From contig NZ_AP017312.1 of NCBI RefSeq assembly GCF_002355375.1, positions 135,001 to 172,500 of the forward strand: a stretch of 37,500 nucleotides of DNA, read 5' to 3'. Origin of the DNA: Aneurinibacillus soli. GTDB lineage: Bacteria > Bacillota > Bacilli > Aneurinibacillales > Aneurinibacillaceae. Under the pieces are notes generated by a model, which had not been told where the DNA came from, searched no databases, and was given only the letters and a program-made list of their open reading frames with translations. A program made the position numbers and the translations under genes. Position 1 is the first letter of the stretch. Each line of letters starts with the position of its first letter. Positions 7,868 through 16,212 of this stretch are shown here, piece after piece.

Positions 7868-9841
7868 ATGAAGCATGTACATCCTTTGTCCATCGTGATG
7901 TTACTGACGATGATTTTTGTTTTCCTAACAGGATGCACTCCTGTCTCACAATCGAGCCCACCTACCGCTTCCAAAGGGGTTCTCGATTTACGCACATGGG
8001 ATTTTGCACAGGATGGAGCCGTAAAATTGAACGGAGAGTGGGCGTTCTATTGGCGAGAACTACGCGAATCTCCTCCATCTCCTACGGTTTCCCGCCATTT
8101 TTTAACCTTGCCACACGTATGGAATGGATATGAATGGAACGGAACCAAGCTTCCAGCAGAAGGATATGCAACCTTCATGTTGACAGTACGACTGAACCCA
8201 CACGAAAAAAATCGATTACAAGCCATCTACATGCCAATTGCTTCTACCGCATACCGACTGATTGTAAATGGACAACAACTGTCGACGAATGGTATTGTCG
8301 GAACGACGAAAGAGACAATGAAGCCTCAATATCTACCACGCTTAATCTATTTACAACCAGAAACAGACACGCTGCATATCGTATTACAAATTTCGAATTT
8401 CATGCATAAAAACGGTGGGATATGGAAAGAGATCCAGCTTGGTGACGCTCAGCAGCTTGCGAATTGGAAAGAAGGTACCATCATTAAGCAAAGCTTCTTC
8501 ATCGCAACCTTTCTTGTGTTTGGGCTGTACCATCTCGCCATCTATATCCCTCGCCGCCGAGATGTATATTCCTTGTACTTTGGAATTTTCTGTTTCCTTA
8601 TCAGCATTCGGGCAGCCTTACAAGATAACATCTCTTTAATTCAACTTTTTCCTAACTTCAACTGGGAACTCGCGCTCAAAATCGAATACTGTGCTATATT
8701 CATTGGGATTCCGACTTTCATGATGCTCATTCAATCTTTATATCCACAAGAAGTAAACAGAAAATTCGTTCGCATTATTCAGATGATAAGCTTGTGTTTT
8801 ATATTCGTTACAGCTGTCACCCCAGCTAGTATCTATACTCGACTTATCACGGCATATTATCTCGTTATGCTTATTGTAATTACATACATGATATATGCCC
8901 TTGTTCTTACTGCCGTCCGCAAGCGGGCGTTCGGTATTGCTAACTGTCTCGCCGCAAATTTCTTTTTGATTACCGCGATTTGCGATATTCTGTACTACAA
9001 TCAGATCATCCGTTATGGAAATTTCACATCGCTTGGTCTATTCGTATTTACGCTCGTCCAATTTACTAATCTATCTGTCTTTTATGCTCGTAACTATCGC
9101 GATGTAGAACAGCTATCTGACGAATTAAAAAACCTGAACAATACACTCGAACACCGTGTACAGGAACGGACGAAATCACTGGAGCGTTCCATACGCGAGA
9201 CCTCTAAAGCAAGGGCCGAGATGTCAGCACTAGAAGAAAGAAATCGCATTGCAGGAGATATTCATGATATTGTCGGGCATACGCTGACAACAACCATTGT
9301 ACAAATCGAAGCCGGCAAGCGACTCGTTGAGAAAGATTTGCCACGGGCATTAGAGAAGTTCGAACTATCACAAGAGCTCGTACGTAACGGATTGACTGAA
9401 ATCAGGCGCGCGATCCGAATTGAAAATGAGGATGAGCAATCTTTTATCTTTCCGTATGCACTGGAACATCTCATTGCTGAAACGACAAAATATACAGGGG
9501 TGACAATCGATGCTTCGATCTCCCCTCTGCCTTCTCTTACTGTGGCACAAAAAAAGTTTATCTATCATGCACTGCAAGAAGGCCTGACAAACGGGATCCG
9601 TCACGGGCAAAGCACACACTTTATTTTCCTCCTGGAACGGCGGAATGCGACCCTGCACTTCGTACTCAAGGACAACGGCGTAGGCTCATCTGCCATCACA
9701 TGTGGCTTCGGACTGACCATGATGCAAAAACGTGCTCGACAACTGAAAGGGGACGTCACCCTTTCATCACAATCGGGAAAAGGATACACAATCTCCATTA
9801 CGATGCCAATCATCCAAATGGGGAAGGAGTCTCTCCTGTAG
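7868..9841 (+). CDS. Orphan lipoprotein-type 7TM-DISM sensor histidine kinase (HisKA_3 class)
   Basis: A 657-residue membrane kinase. The N-terminus is a signal peptide with lipobox FLTGC (C23), followed by an extracellular beta-rich DISM domain (about 35-195: LNGEWAFYW, LPHVWNGYEWNG). Seven hydrophobic segments span about 205-405 (7TMR-DISM). A coiled coil (LKNLNNTLEHRVQERTKSLE) leads to a HisKA_3 dimerisation box with phospho-acceptor H466 (GDIHDIVGH). The HATPase_c domain has N575 (LTNGIRHG), DNGVGSS and GFGLTMMQ. This is the DesK/NarL-type kinase class, normally paired with a LuxR-type response regulator. None is encoded nearby: the downstream gene is convergent. The ligand is unknown; DISM domains often bind carbohydrate-like molecules. 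The ATG at 7868 is the first possible one (in-frame stop at 7862) and its AAGGAG is 14 bases away, rather far. Confidence 0.88.
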   Translation: MKHVHPLSIVMLLTMIFVFLTGCTPVSQSSPPTASKGVLDLRTWDFAQDGAVKLNGEWAFYWRELRESPPSPTVSRHFLTLPHVWNGYEWNGTKLPAEGYATFMLTVRLNPHEKNRLQAIYMPIASTAYRLIVNGQQLSTNGIVGTTKETMKPQYLPRLIYLQPETDTLHIVLQISNFMHKNGGIWKEIQLGDAQQLANWKEGTIIKQSFFIATFLVFGLYHLAIYIPRRRDVYSLYFGIFCFLISIRAALQDNISLIQLFPNFNWELALKIEYCAIFIGIPTFMMLIQSLYPQEVNRKFVRIIQMISLCFIFVTAVTPASIYTRLITAYYLVMLIVITYMIYALVLTAVRKRAFGIANCLAANFFLITAICDILYYNQIIRYGNFTSLGLFVFTLVQFTNLSVFYARNYRDVEQLSDELKNLNNTLEHRVQERTKSLERSIRETSKARAEMSALEERNRIAGDIHDIVGHTLTTTIVQIEAGKRLVEKDLPRALEKFELSQELVRNGLTEIRRAIRIENEDEQSFIFPYALEHLIAETTKYTGVTIDASISPLPSLTVAQKKFIYHALQEGLTNGIRHGQSTHFIFLLERRNATLHFVLKDNGVGSSAITCGFGLTMMQKRARQLKGDVTLSSQSGKGYTISITMPIIQMGKESLL

Positions 9842-9933
9842 TATATCATGCTGAGAGTACGAGGGGACTTTAGGGCACAGTCTGTGCATCTTTTATAGAA
9901 CCACTTCATTATTCCATTTATTTCTATATTATC

Positions 9934-9975
9934 AAAAAAGAGGCTATCTCGAAAGTAACTTCGGGACAGCCTCTT
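9934..9975 (-). terminator. Intrinsic terminator after the soluble chemoreceptor
   Basis: AAGAGGCT at 9938-9945 pairs with AGCCTCTT at 9968-9975, and TCGAA/TTCG-like inner pairing extends the stem. On the minus strand it ends in TTTTTT. The sequence resembles the ends of some IS elements, but no transposase is near. Confidence 0.85.
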
Positions 9976-9982
9976 CTTAATT

Positions 9983-10834
9983 CTATATGGATAGAGAGTT
10001 AGATAACTCTTCTATTTTTTTCGCATTTTCCTCTAATACAATCATCGACGCACTAATCTCTTCTGTAGCAGCCGCTTGTTGTTGCGCGTGAGCATCGATT
10101 TTAAAGATCCCTTCTGTCATTTTTTCAACTGAATGTAAAATTTGATTCATTTTGTTAGAAATGTCATCCAGACTTCCCTTTGTATCCTGGGCTAACTTTC
10201 GTACTTCGTCCGCCACCACAGCAAATCCCCTGCCGGCGTCTCCCGCCCGCGCTGCCTCAATCGCAGCGTTCAATGATAATAAATTTGTCTGATCAGCAAT
10301 ACGCTTAATCAGCTTAAGTACATCCCCGATCATCATGATTTCAGACTTTGCTTCTCCGGAAACCGCGTTCAAATCACGCACCGCATCCGCTAACCCGGAA
10401 GCCCCCATTGCGATTTCTTCACTAGCTTTCGTTGTACTTAACGAGGTCTCAATCAGATTAGAAGCCATATCAATGAGTGCCTGTTGTTTGGTTAACGGAG
10501 ACGTAATGCCCAGACAGCCAACAACCTTCCCATGAGAGTCCATAACGGGAATCGCTAGTCCTTGATAAGCAACTTGAAAAGATGATTCTGCCTTTGTGAC
10601 CATTTGTGACATTCTTTTTTTCGCGTTCATTACTTGAGCAGACAAAACATTTGTTGGGATTTTATCCCCTACTTTAAGCTTCAGATGAATGTCACCCTCC
10701 AGGTATCCTAAAACCTCCAGTTCCCGATTTACAACAAGCACTGTACTGACCTGATTAAAAAGTTCATATATATGCTTTCCTGCTTCAATCGCATACTCTA
10801 GTTCCTTGCATATCTCTACTGTTTGTGTGCTCAT
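9983..10834 (-). CDS. Soluble methyl-accepting chemotaxis protein (YfmS-like), riboswitch-controlled
   Basis: 283 residues with no membrane segment. The N-terminal 110-120 residues form a small sensory domain ([40 protein letters not shown]), like the PAS/Cache-like input of B. subtilis YfmS (286 residues). The rest is an MCP signalling domain with a complete hairpin tip ([20 protein letters not shown], about 179-198, then [15 protein letters not shown]), so it can bind CheA/CheW. It is a cytoplasmic receptor that modulates flagellar taxis from an internal signal. The ATG at 10834 has an excellent AAGGAGG site. The distinctive feature is its leader: a c-di-GMP-I riboswitch followed by a terminator, so transcription should respond to c-di-GMP. 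Confidence 0.92.
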   Translation of the reverse strand: MSTQTVEICKELEYAIEAGKHIYELFNQVSTVLVVNRELEVLGYLEGDIHLKLKVGDKIPTNVLSAQVMNAKKRMSQMVTKAESSFQVAYQGLAIPVMDSHGKVVGCLGITSPLTKQQALIDMASNLIETSLSTTKASEEIAMGASGLADAVRDLNAVSGEAKSEIMMIGDVLKLIKRIADQTNLLSLNAAIEAARAGDAGRGFAVVADEVRKLAQDTKGSLDDISNKMNQILHSVEKMTEGIFKIDAHAQQQAAATEEISASMIVLEENAKKIEELSNSLSI

Positions 10835-10901
10835 AAGTATTTCCTCCTTGTATGTGCTTCTCTCCTACATGACTCTCTCTTGCTATCTCTATTTTTTTCT
10901 T

Positions 10902-10940
10902 AAAAAAGGGCCATTTCTCGCATCGCAAGAAATAGCCCCG
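10902..10940 (-). terminator. Riboswitch expression-platform terminator
   Basis: On the minus strand GGGCTATTTCTTGC pairs over 14 bp (three G-U pairs) with GCGAGAAATGGCCC across a 3-base loop, then TTTTTT (10907-10902). It lies 7 bases past the riboswitch P1 helix and 68 bases before the chemoreceptor start. Its left arm (GGCTATTTC, 10937-10929) could instead pair with GAAAGCC (10958-10952) at the edge of the aptamer, a candidate antiterminator. Confidence 0.9.
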
Positions 10941-10946
10941 AAATAA

Positions 10947-11059
10947 GATAAGGCTTTCGGTAACCCGGCTGTCATAGTTTACAAGAAACCATAGACCCGT
11001 GGCTTTGCGTCCTCACCTTTCAATGAGTTTGCCATTGTCGATGCACAATAATCTTTATC
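10947..11059 (-). promoter_or_regulatory. Cyclic di-GMP-I (GEMM-I) riboswitch
   Basis: The minus strand contains the GEMM-I core: GGCAAAC, a GAAA tetraloop (TTGAAAGG), the conserved GGACGCAAAGCCACGGG, the GGGTCTA strand, then CAGCCGGGTTACCG. P1 can form from GATAAAG (11059-11053) and CCTTATC (10953-10947) with one mismatch. By alignment to the V. cholerae Vc2 aptamer, the base contacting one guanine (G20) is a G here (complement of 11032). The C of TTACCG (C92 equivalent) and the intercalating A (A47) are kept, so c-di-GMP rather than cGAMP is the expected ligand. It precedes only the soluble chemoreceptor gene. With the terminator at 10902-10940 it most simply acts as a transcriptional OFF switch; that direction is inference. 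The 10835-11186 gap holds nothing else I can support, and no clear promoter was found upstream. Confidence 0.95.
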
Positions 11060-11186
11060 CTCAAAGTTTATAGTACCAAAGAAACATAGTCCCTTCCCAA
11101 AAAAATGCAATATTTGCACCATGTTCCTCCATAAGGTACTCTACTTGACTCCACAAACGACTGCCATCTTCCACCCCCCAAAAAAA

Positions 11187-12188
11187 TCACCACATCATAC
11201 TATCTGGCAATCTGTCATATTTCTGAATATGTTCGTACGTTCTTTGCAAACCACCGCGTGGCTTCACCCCTGCCCGTACCGCATACTCGTACTCTCGCAC
11301 CCATTCCTTTTTCAATCCATATCGCAGCAACCACCGCAATAATACATACATTTTCACTTCGTCATCACGACCCACATAATACGCGTTGAACTGATGAATT
11401 CCTTCCTCATAGTCTCCTAGAGTAAACTGGATAATGAGCACTGCCGTGATCAACTCTTCGATTCTTGCATGAAACTGCTCAGGCTTTTTCGCAACTTTTT
11501 GCTCAAGTACACACTGCACCAATAAACTCTCACACTGTTCAAGAATCTCTTGTTTCTCTGTTTCTTGCTCAGCGAATGTAAGCAACTCGTCTAGTAAATC
11601 CGTCCACATCAGTTCCTGATCAGTATCATAGTTAAAAACGAGTGCAACCGCATCTGCCGTCCATTTCGCAAGCGGTTCTCTTGCCCTTTTCAAAGCCAGC
11701 ACATCCCGGAAAAAATAACGCTGATCAATCATAATCGAACGGAACGGATCTTCTGTATTAAAGAGATACTCTCCACAAGCCCGACAGATAAGAATATAAA
11801 GCGCTTCAAACAATCTGGCTGGTTCCGCTCCATATTTCGGATCACCCGCAAACTTCTGCAATTGATCCATAAATCGTTTCACAACAAAACGCCACTTCGA
11901 ACGCTCTTGCTTCGGAATGACTCGGTTCGGTGCCACATAATACTGGTTGTCCACATTTGTGATAAACTGTTCGATTTCCAACTTCACCTGCATAAAGTCA
12001 GGTTCCATCACAACTTTTTTATCACTTTTTCGTTCGACGAGAAACGCATTACAATCTTTCACCAGCTCATCTACTTGTTTTTCTTCTATTACTTTTTTGG
12101 GTATCATCTTATACATCTCTACAATAATCGTTTGCATATCCTTCTCAGATAGCTGTGATACCCGATTACGCAATTCAACGATTTTCAT
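11187..12188 (-). CDS. Unrecognised 333-residue helical protein
   Basis: I do not recognise this gene. From the ATG at 12188 (MKIVELRNRVSQLSEKDMQ) it encodes 333 residues with no signal peptide or membrane segment. An in-frame extension to 12239 is possible but would overlap the promoter-like TGCTATACT. The sequence is almost entirely helical, with charged N-terminal helices and then repeated Glu/Leu-rich helices (EILEQCESLLVQCVLEQK, ARIEELITAVLIIQFTLGDYEEGIHQFNAYYV) resembling TPR- or HEAT-like helical pairs. The ribosome-binding site is weak. It stands alone, transcribed with the operon direction, between the riboswitch region and truA. Confidence 0.7.
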   Translation of the reverse strand: MKIVELRNRVSQLSEKDMQTIIVEMYKMIPKKVIEEKQVDELVKDCNAFLVERKSDKKVVMEPDFMQVKLEIEQFITNVDNQYYVAPNRVIPKQERSKWRFVVKRFMDQLQKFAGDPKYGAEPARLFEALYILICRACGEYLFNTEDPFRSIMIDQRYFFRDVLALKRAREPLAKWTADAVALVFNYDTDQELMWTDLLDELLTFAEQETEKQEILEQCESLLVQCVLEQKVAKKPEQFHARIEELITAVLIIQFTLGDYEEGIHQFNAYYVGRDDEVKMYVLLRWLLRYGLKKEWVREYEYAVRAGVKPRGGLQRTYEHIQKYDRLPDSMMW

Positions 12189-12212
12189 AAAAATTCCAGC
12201 CTTTTTCTTTTC

Positions 12213-12221
12213 AGTATAGCA
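12213..12221 (-). promoter_or_regulatory. Extended -10 promoter for the 333-residue protein
   Basis: TGCTATACT on the minus strand is an extended -10 element, 25 bases upstream of the chosen ATG. No good -35 hexamer accompanies it. Confidence 0.4.
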
Positions 12222-12362
12222 TGATCTACATGAGTCCATACCTTAATAGAAAACTCTAGATCTCTTACTAACGCCTCATTGCCGATTTTCAAGCAAGAAG
12301 TGCTGCATGAAGTAGTAAGTGGGAAGAAAAAAGGAGAGAATACACAGGAACGATTGCAAGGT

Positions 12363-12386
12363 AGGAAAAGGTAACTGTCTTTTCCT
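12363..12386. repeat. Inverted repeat downstream of truA
   Basis: AGGAAAAG at 12363-12370 and CTTTTCCT at 12379-12386 form a perfect 8-bp stem with an 8-base loop. It lies 46 bases past the truA stop and may end truA transcription, though no T-run follows on the minus strand. Confidence 0.4.
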
Positions 12387-12431
12387 GTCCTCTAATCACT
12401 CCTATGTTTTCTCTCCCCATCTCTTTTTACA

Positions 12432-13205
12432 CTACTCTTTATACTTCACATCCCACAAATACAGCCCCTGTGGCGGAACATTCACCTTGCGAACAGATGG
12501 ACTCTTAGACGCAAGCATATCCTTCACATACTCCGGTGTCCAGCGGCCCTTCCCGACCTCAAGCAGCGCCCCCGTCAGCATCCGCACCATATTGTACAGA
12601 AATCCACTGCCCCGGAACGTCAGCCAAATATCTTGCCCCTGTCCCTTCACATACGGATCGCGCTCCTCTACATCAATCCGTATCTCATAGATGGTTCTCA
12701 CCTTACTATCCACATGTGTCCGCACCGAACAAAATGATGTAAAATCATGCGTACCAATGAAGTGCTCGGCTGCCGCACGCATCTGCTCAATCCGAAGCGG
12801 TACGCGCACCCAATATGCTCGATCCAGCAAAAACGGATCGGACTGGCGTTGATTCAGAATGCGGTAGCGATACGTTTTCTCCACCACATCATACCGCGCA
12901 TGGAAGTCAAACGGCATCTCTTTAGACTCTAACACCACAATATCATCGGGCAAAAACGTATTCATCGCTTGAACAAATCGCTCACCCGGTATACCACATG
13001 TCGTAATAAAGTGGGCGGTCTGATACCGGGCATGTACTCCCGCATCTGTCCGTCCCGATACCGCAAGCGATACCTCGTGGCCCACAAGTCGCTTCAATAC
13101 CTTCTCCATCTCTCCCTGTACACTTGGCAGCACTCGCTGGCGCTGAAAGCCGTGATAAGCGGTACCTCGATATGAAAATACAAGTTTAATCTTACGTTCC
13201 TGCAT
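12432..13205 (-). CDS. truA: tRNA pseudouridine(38-40) synthase TruA
   Basis: 257 residues. MQERKIKLVFSYRGTAYHGFQRQ opens a typical TruA, and SGRTDAGVHA carries the catalytic Asp. It isomerises uridines 38-40 in the anticodon arm of many tRNAs. The ATG at 13205 has AAGGGGAAG upstream. It follows ecfT by 11 bases and ends the ecfA1-ecfA2-ecfT-truA transcription unit. In Bacillus rplM-rpsI follows directly; here about 6.7 kb of other genes intervene. Confidence 0.97.
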   Translation of the reverse strand: MQERKIKLVFSYRGTAYHGFQRQRVLPSVQGEMEKVLKRLVGHEVSLAVSGRTDAGVHARYQTAHFITTCGIPGERFVQAMNTFLPDDIVVLESKEMPFDFHARYDVVEKTYRYRILNQRQSDPFLLDRAYWVRVPLRIEQMRAAAEHFIGTHDFTSFCSVRTHVDSKVRTIYEIRIDVEERDPYVKGQGQDIWLTFRGSGFLYNMVRMLTGALLEVGKGRWTPEYVKDMLASKSPSVRKVNVPPQGLYLWDVKYKE

Positions 13206-13216
13206 CCTGCTTCCCC

Positions 13217-14020
13217 TTATGTGCGAAATACAATAATCACAACCGCTACAACCATAATCACGACTCCGAGTCCAACATCTACGACCCCATAGCGAAGCTG
13301 TCGATATTTCGTCCGACCCACGCCGCCGCGATAACCGCGCGCTTCCATCGCAAACGCAAGCTCCTCCGCCCGCCGGAACGACTGCACGAACAGCGGCACA
13401 ATAATAGGCAGCATGCTCTGTACACGCTTAATGAGCGAACCACTAGAAAACGAAGCACCTCGCGACATTTGCGCTTTGGCGATTTTTTCAGTTTCTTCCA
13501 TCAGTGTCGGAATAAAGCGAAGCGAGATCGACATCATCAACGCCAGCTCATGCGCCGGAAACCCCACACGCTTCAGCGGCGAAAATACACTCTCTAGCCC
13601 ATCTGTCAACTGAATGGGAGACGTCGTCAGCGTGAGAAGCGACGCGGTCATCATCAACAAAATAATACGCGCCGATACAAACACTGCATCCCGCACGCCC
13701 TGTTCATGAATCTGGAGGAACTTCCACGTGAACAACAGCCGACCTTCTTCATTCATAAACAATTGCAACAATGCAGTGAGCACAATAATCCACAGTGCTG
13801 GCTTTAACCCACGCAGCACATACAAAATCGGCACACGGGAGATTCCAATCCCTACAAAACAGACTAAAGCCGCTACGATCATCGAAAGGGGCGTATTCGC
13901 CAAAAAAACAAGGATAAGAAACAGGCACGTGCCAATTAGCTTACTGCGTGGGTCGCAGCGATGCAATACCGAGTTTCCTGGCACATATTGACCAATCGGT
14001 ACACGGTTCACCAAATTCAT
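13217..14020 (-). CDS. ecfT: ECF transporter transmembrane protein EcfT
   Basis: 267 residues with about five hydrophobic helices (CLFLILVFLANTPLSMIVAALVC; GLKPALWIIVLTALLQLF; a C-terminal VGVVIMVVAVVIIVF). The cytosolic coupling helices carry the Ala-Arg-Gly-type signatures SRGAS and EARGYRGG that engage the two ATPases. It is the energy-coupling membrane scaffold shared by several vitamin-specific S components encoded elsewhere. Its start overlaps the end of ecfA2 by 4 bases, implying translational coupling. Confidence 0.95.
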   Translation of the reverse strand: MNLVNRVPIGQYVPGNSVLHRCDPRSKLIGTCLFLILVFLANTPLSMIVAALVCFVGIGISRVPILYVLRGLKPALWIIVLTALLQLFMNEEGRLLFTWKFLQIHEQGVRDAVFVSARIILLMMTASLLTLTTSPIQLTDGLESVFSPLKRVGFPAHELALMMSISLRFIPTLMEETEKIAKAQMSRGASFSSGSLIKRVQSMLPIIVPLFVQSFRRAEELAFAMEARGYRGGVGRTKYRQLRYGVVDVGLGVVIMVVAVVIIVFRT

Positions 14021-14910
14021 CGTCGCACCCCTCCCTTCCTGCCAAAGCGGTGCGAGATTTCATTAGCAAGCTTTTCCGAATCAAAAATATCATACGGAAG
14101 CGGCTTTATCGAAAGCGGCTCAGCTTTTAAACGCTCGTTGAATTGCATAATAAACTGTGTAATGTCCGGCAGATCCAACCCGGCCGCCCGAATGCGCTTC
14201 GGGTCGCAGAATACGTCTGCAGGTGTACCTTCCATCCACAACTGCCCTTCATTCAGCACATATAAATAATCCGCATACAGCGCCGCGTCTTCCATGCTGT
14301 GTGTCACAAGCACCGTTGTCCGCTTCTCTGTACGATGAATGCGAGCGACCATCTCCAAGATTTCTTTATGTCCGGCCGGATCAAGGCCGGCGGTTGGCTC
14401 ATCTAGCACAAGCACCTGTGGGTCCATCACCAGCACACCCGCAAGCGCTACACGCCGCATCTGTCCACCACTAAGCGCAAACGGAGACTTTTCTCCGACT
14501 TTATCGGGGTCAAGCCCAACAAGCCGCAGCGCTGCATCTGCGCGCCCGGCAATCATCTCCGTAGGCAACCCCATATTTACAAGCCCGAAGGCTACATCTT
14601 TGCGAACCGTCTCTTCAAAAAGCTGATACTCCGGGTACTGAAACGCAAGTCCGACTTTCTGACGGAGCACTTCCAGCCCTTTTTTCTTTTTAACCGGAAG
14701 AATAAAATCCCCAATCGCCATCGTTCCTTCTGTTGGCGCAAGCAAGCCGTTAAGCATCTGGATGAGCGTAGACTTGCCGGAACCCGTATGTCCAATTACT
14801 GCTACATATTGGCCATAGGGGATCGAGAGCGACATCTCCCGTAGCGCTCGCTGCTCGAAAGGTGTGGCTTTGCCGTATGTATAGCCTACTTCTTCAAAGC
14901 GGATGTCCAT
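14017..14910 (-). CDS. ecfA2: ECF transporter ATPase EcfA2
   Basis: 297 residues: Walker A GHTGSGKST (about 40-48), Q-loop FQYPEYQLF, ABC signature ALSGGQMRRVALAG, Walker B VLVLDEPTAGLDP and the H-loop VTHSMED. The C-terminal extension after the ATPase core is typical of the A2 subunit. It pairs with EcfA1 to drive vitamin uptake with EcfT. Its first 25 bases overlap the end of ecfA1, so the two are tightly coupled. Confidence 0.95.
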   Translation of the reverse strand: MDIRFEEVGYTYGKATPFEQRALREMSLSIPYGQYVAVIGHTGSGKSTLIQMLNGLLAPTEGTMAIGDFILPVKKKKGLEVLRQKVGLAFQYPEYQLFEETVRKDVAFGLVNMGLPTEMIAGRADAALRLVGLDPDKVGEKSPFALSGGQMRRVALAGVLVMDPQVLVLDEPTAGLDPAGHKEILEMVARIHRTEKRTTVLVTHSMEDAALYADYLYVLNEGQLWMEGTPADVFCDPKRIRAAGLDLPDITQFIMQFNERLKAEPLSIKPLPYDIFDSEKLANEISHRFGRKGGVRR

Positions 14911-15737
14911 AGACGGTCTAACACCCCTTCCGTCGTCATCTCAAGCCCCGGGAACGAAAGCCCCTTCTTCTGCAACCGATCTTGCAAGCCAGAAGCAAAC
15001 GGTACATCAAGCCCTAAGCTACGCAGCCAGTCTACACGTTGATACACCTCAGATGGCATACCCTCCCCGACTTTAGAGCCGTTATCTATTACAATAATCC
15101 GATCACTTGCAAGCGTTTCCTCTAAATAATGCGTAATCTGAATCACAGTCATGCCAAGCTCACGATTCATCCGATGTACAACATCCAGCACTTCACGGCG
15201 TCCGCGCGGATCAAGCATCGCTGTCGCTTCGTCGAGCACAAGCACGGCTGGACGGATTGCTAGAATCCCAGCAATGGCCACCCGCTGCTTCTGCCCGCCG
15301 GAGAGACGGTTCGGCTCTGCCTGCCGATACGCGGTCATATGTACTTTCTCTAATGCATCCATAATCCGTACTTCCATCTCTTCTGGAGGTACACCGAGAT
15401 TCTCCATCCCGAACGCAATATCATCTTCCACTGTAGGAGCGACGAACTGATTATCTGGATTCTGGAACACCATGCCGACGGTCTGACGCACATCCCAGAT
15501 ACGCTCCTCATCCACTGTTACAGCCCCATTTACTTCTACGACTCCTTCGACTGGCAAAAGCAAGCCATTCAGCATTTTGGCAAGTGTTGACTTACCAGAC
15601 CCATTATGGCCAATAATCGAAAGAAATTCGCCCTGCTTCACTTCAAACGAAACGCCTTTCACCGCACGCTCGTCTGCCCCCTCATATGCAAACGAAACAT
15701 CTGTTAGGCGGATGATGATACTCCCACTCACGCCCAT
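14886..15737 (-). CDS. ecfA1: ECF transporter ATPase EcfA1
   Basis: 283 residues with Walker A GHNGSGKST, Q-loop FQNPDNQF, signature LSGGQKQRVAIAG, Walker B VLVLDEATAMLDP and ITHYLEE switch. It is the partner of EcfA2. The AAGGAG site ends only about 3 bases before the ATG at 15737, while the in-frame GTG two codons later (15731) is optimally spaced, so GTG may be the true start. It follows the rplQ terminator by 33 bases and is probably expressed by readthrough or from an unseen promoter. Confidence 0.95.
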   Translation of the reverse strand: MGVSGSIIIRLTDVSFAYEGADERAVKGVSFEVKQGEFLSIIGHNGSGKSTLAKMLNGLLLPVEGVVEVNGAVTVDEERIWDVRQTVGMVFQNPDNQFVAPTVEDDIAFGMENLGVPPEEMEVRIMDALEKVHMTAYRQAEPNRLSGGQKQRVAIAGILAIRPAVLVLDEATAMLDPRGRREVLDVVHRMNRELGMTVIQITHYLEETLASDRIIVIDNGSKVGEGMPSEVYQRVDWLRSLGLDVPFASGLQDRLQKKGLSFPGLEMTTEGVLDRLWTSALKK

Positions 15738-15770
15738 CCTCTCCTTGCCGCTCAGATCGTTTTTTTATAC

Positions 15771-15806
15771 GCAAAAAAAGGGTGATTACTCCTCACCCTT
15801 TCTTGC
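15771..15806 (-). terminator. Terminator after rplQ, end of the ribosomal superoperon
   Basis: AAAGGGTGA pairs perfectly with TCACCCTTT (15777-15785 with 15793-15801), with outer GCAA/TTGC support and a TTTTTTT run on the minus strand. It separates rplQ from the ecf genes. Confidence 0.88.
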
Positions 15807-15817
15807 GTCAGTGCTAA

Positions 15818-16183
15818 CTATTCAACTAACTCAAGATATACCATCGGTGCACCGTCTCCACGACGCGGTCCGATTTTTAAGATGCGAGTGTAACCACCTT
15901 GACGCTCAGAAAAGCGAGGTGCAATTGTATCGAACAACTTTTGGATTGCATCCTGGTTTGTTTCAGCGTTCGCTACTTCTTTACGCACAAAAGCGGCTAC
16001 TTGACGACGAGCGTGCAGGTCACCGCGTTTAGCCAGAGTAATCATTTTATCAGCGATCGAACGCAGCTCTTTCGCTTTGCTTTCAGTCGTTTCAATACGC
16101 TCGTGGATGATGAGATCTGTTACAAGATCACGGAACAGAGCCTTACGAGCGGAGCTGTTACGGCCTAATTTAGAGTATGCCAT
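15818..16183 (-). CDS. rplQ: 50S ribosomal protein L17
   Basis: 121 residues starting [20 protein letters not shown], with [25 protein letters not shown] and the [24 protein letters not shown] end; complete short-type bacterial L17. Last gene of the S10-spc-alpha block, 29 bases after rpoA, followed by a strong terminator. Confidence 0.98.
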   Translation of the reverse strand: MAYSKLGRNSSARKALFRDLVTDLIIHERIETTESKAKELRSIADKMITLAKRGDLHARRQVAAFVRKEVANAETNQDAIQKLFDTIAPRFSERQGGYTRILKIGPRRGDGAPMVYLELVE

Positions 16184-16212
16184 ACTTTTTCCCTCCTTAA
16201 AGACAAGATGTT

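Noticed and set aside
9875-9887. GCACA/TGTGC hairpin downstream of the sensor kinase as a terminator
   Set aside because: Only 5 bp with a 3-base loop and an interrupted T-run; too weak to annotate.
9934-9975. Possible insertion-sequence end (GAGGCTGTCCCGAA-like)
   Set aside because: No transposase, no second end and no target duplication nearby; it works as an ordinary terminator for the chemoreceptor gene.
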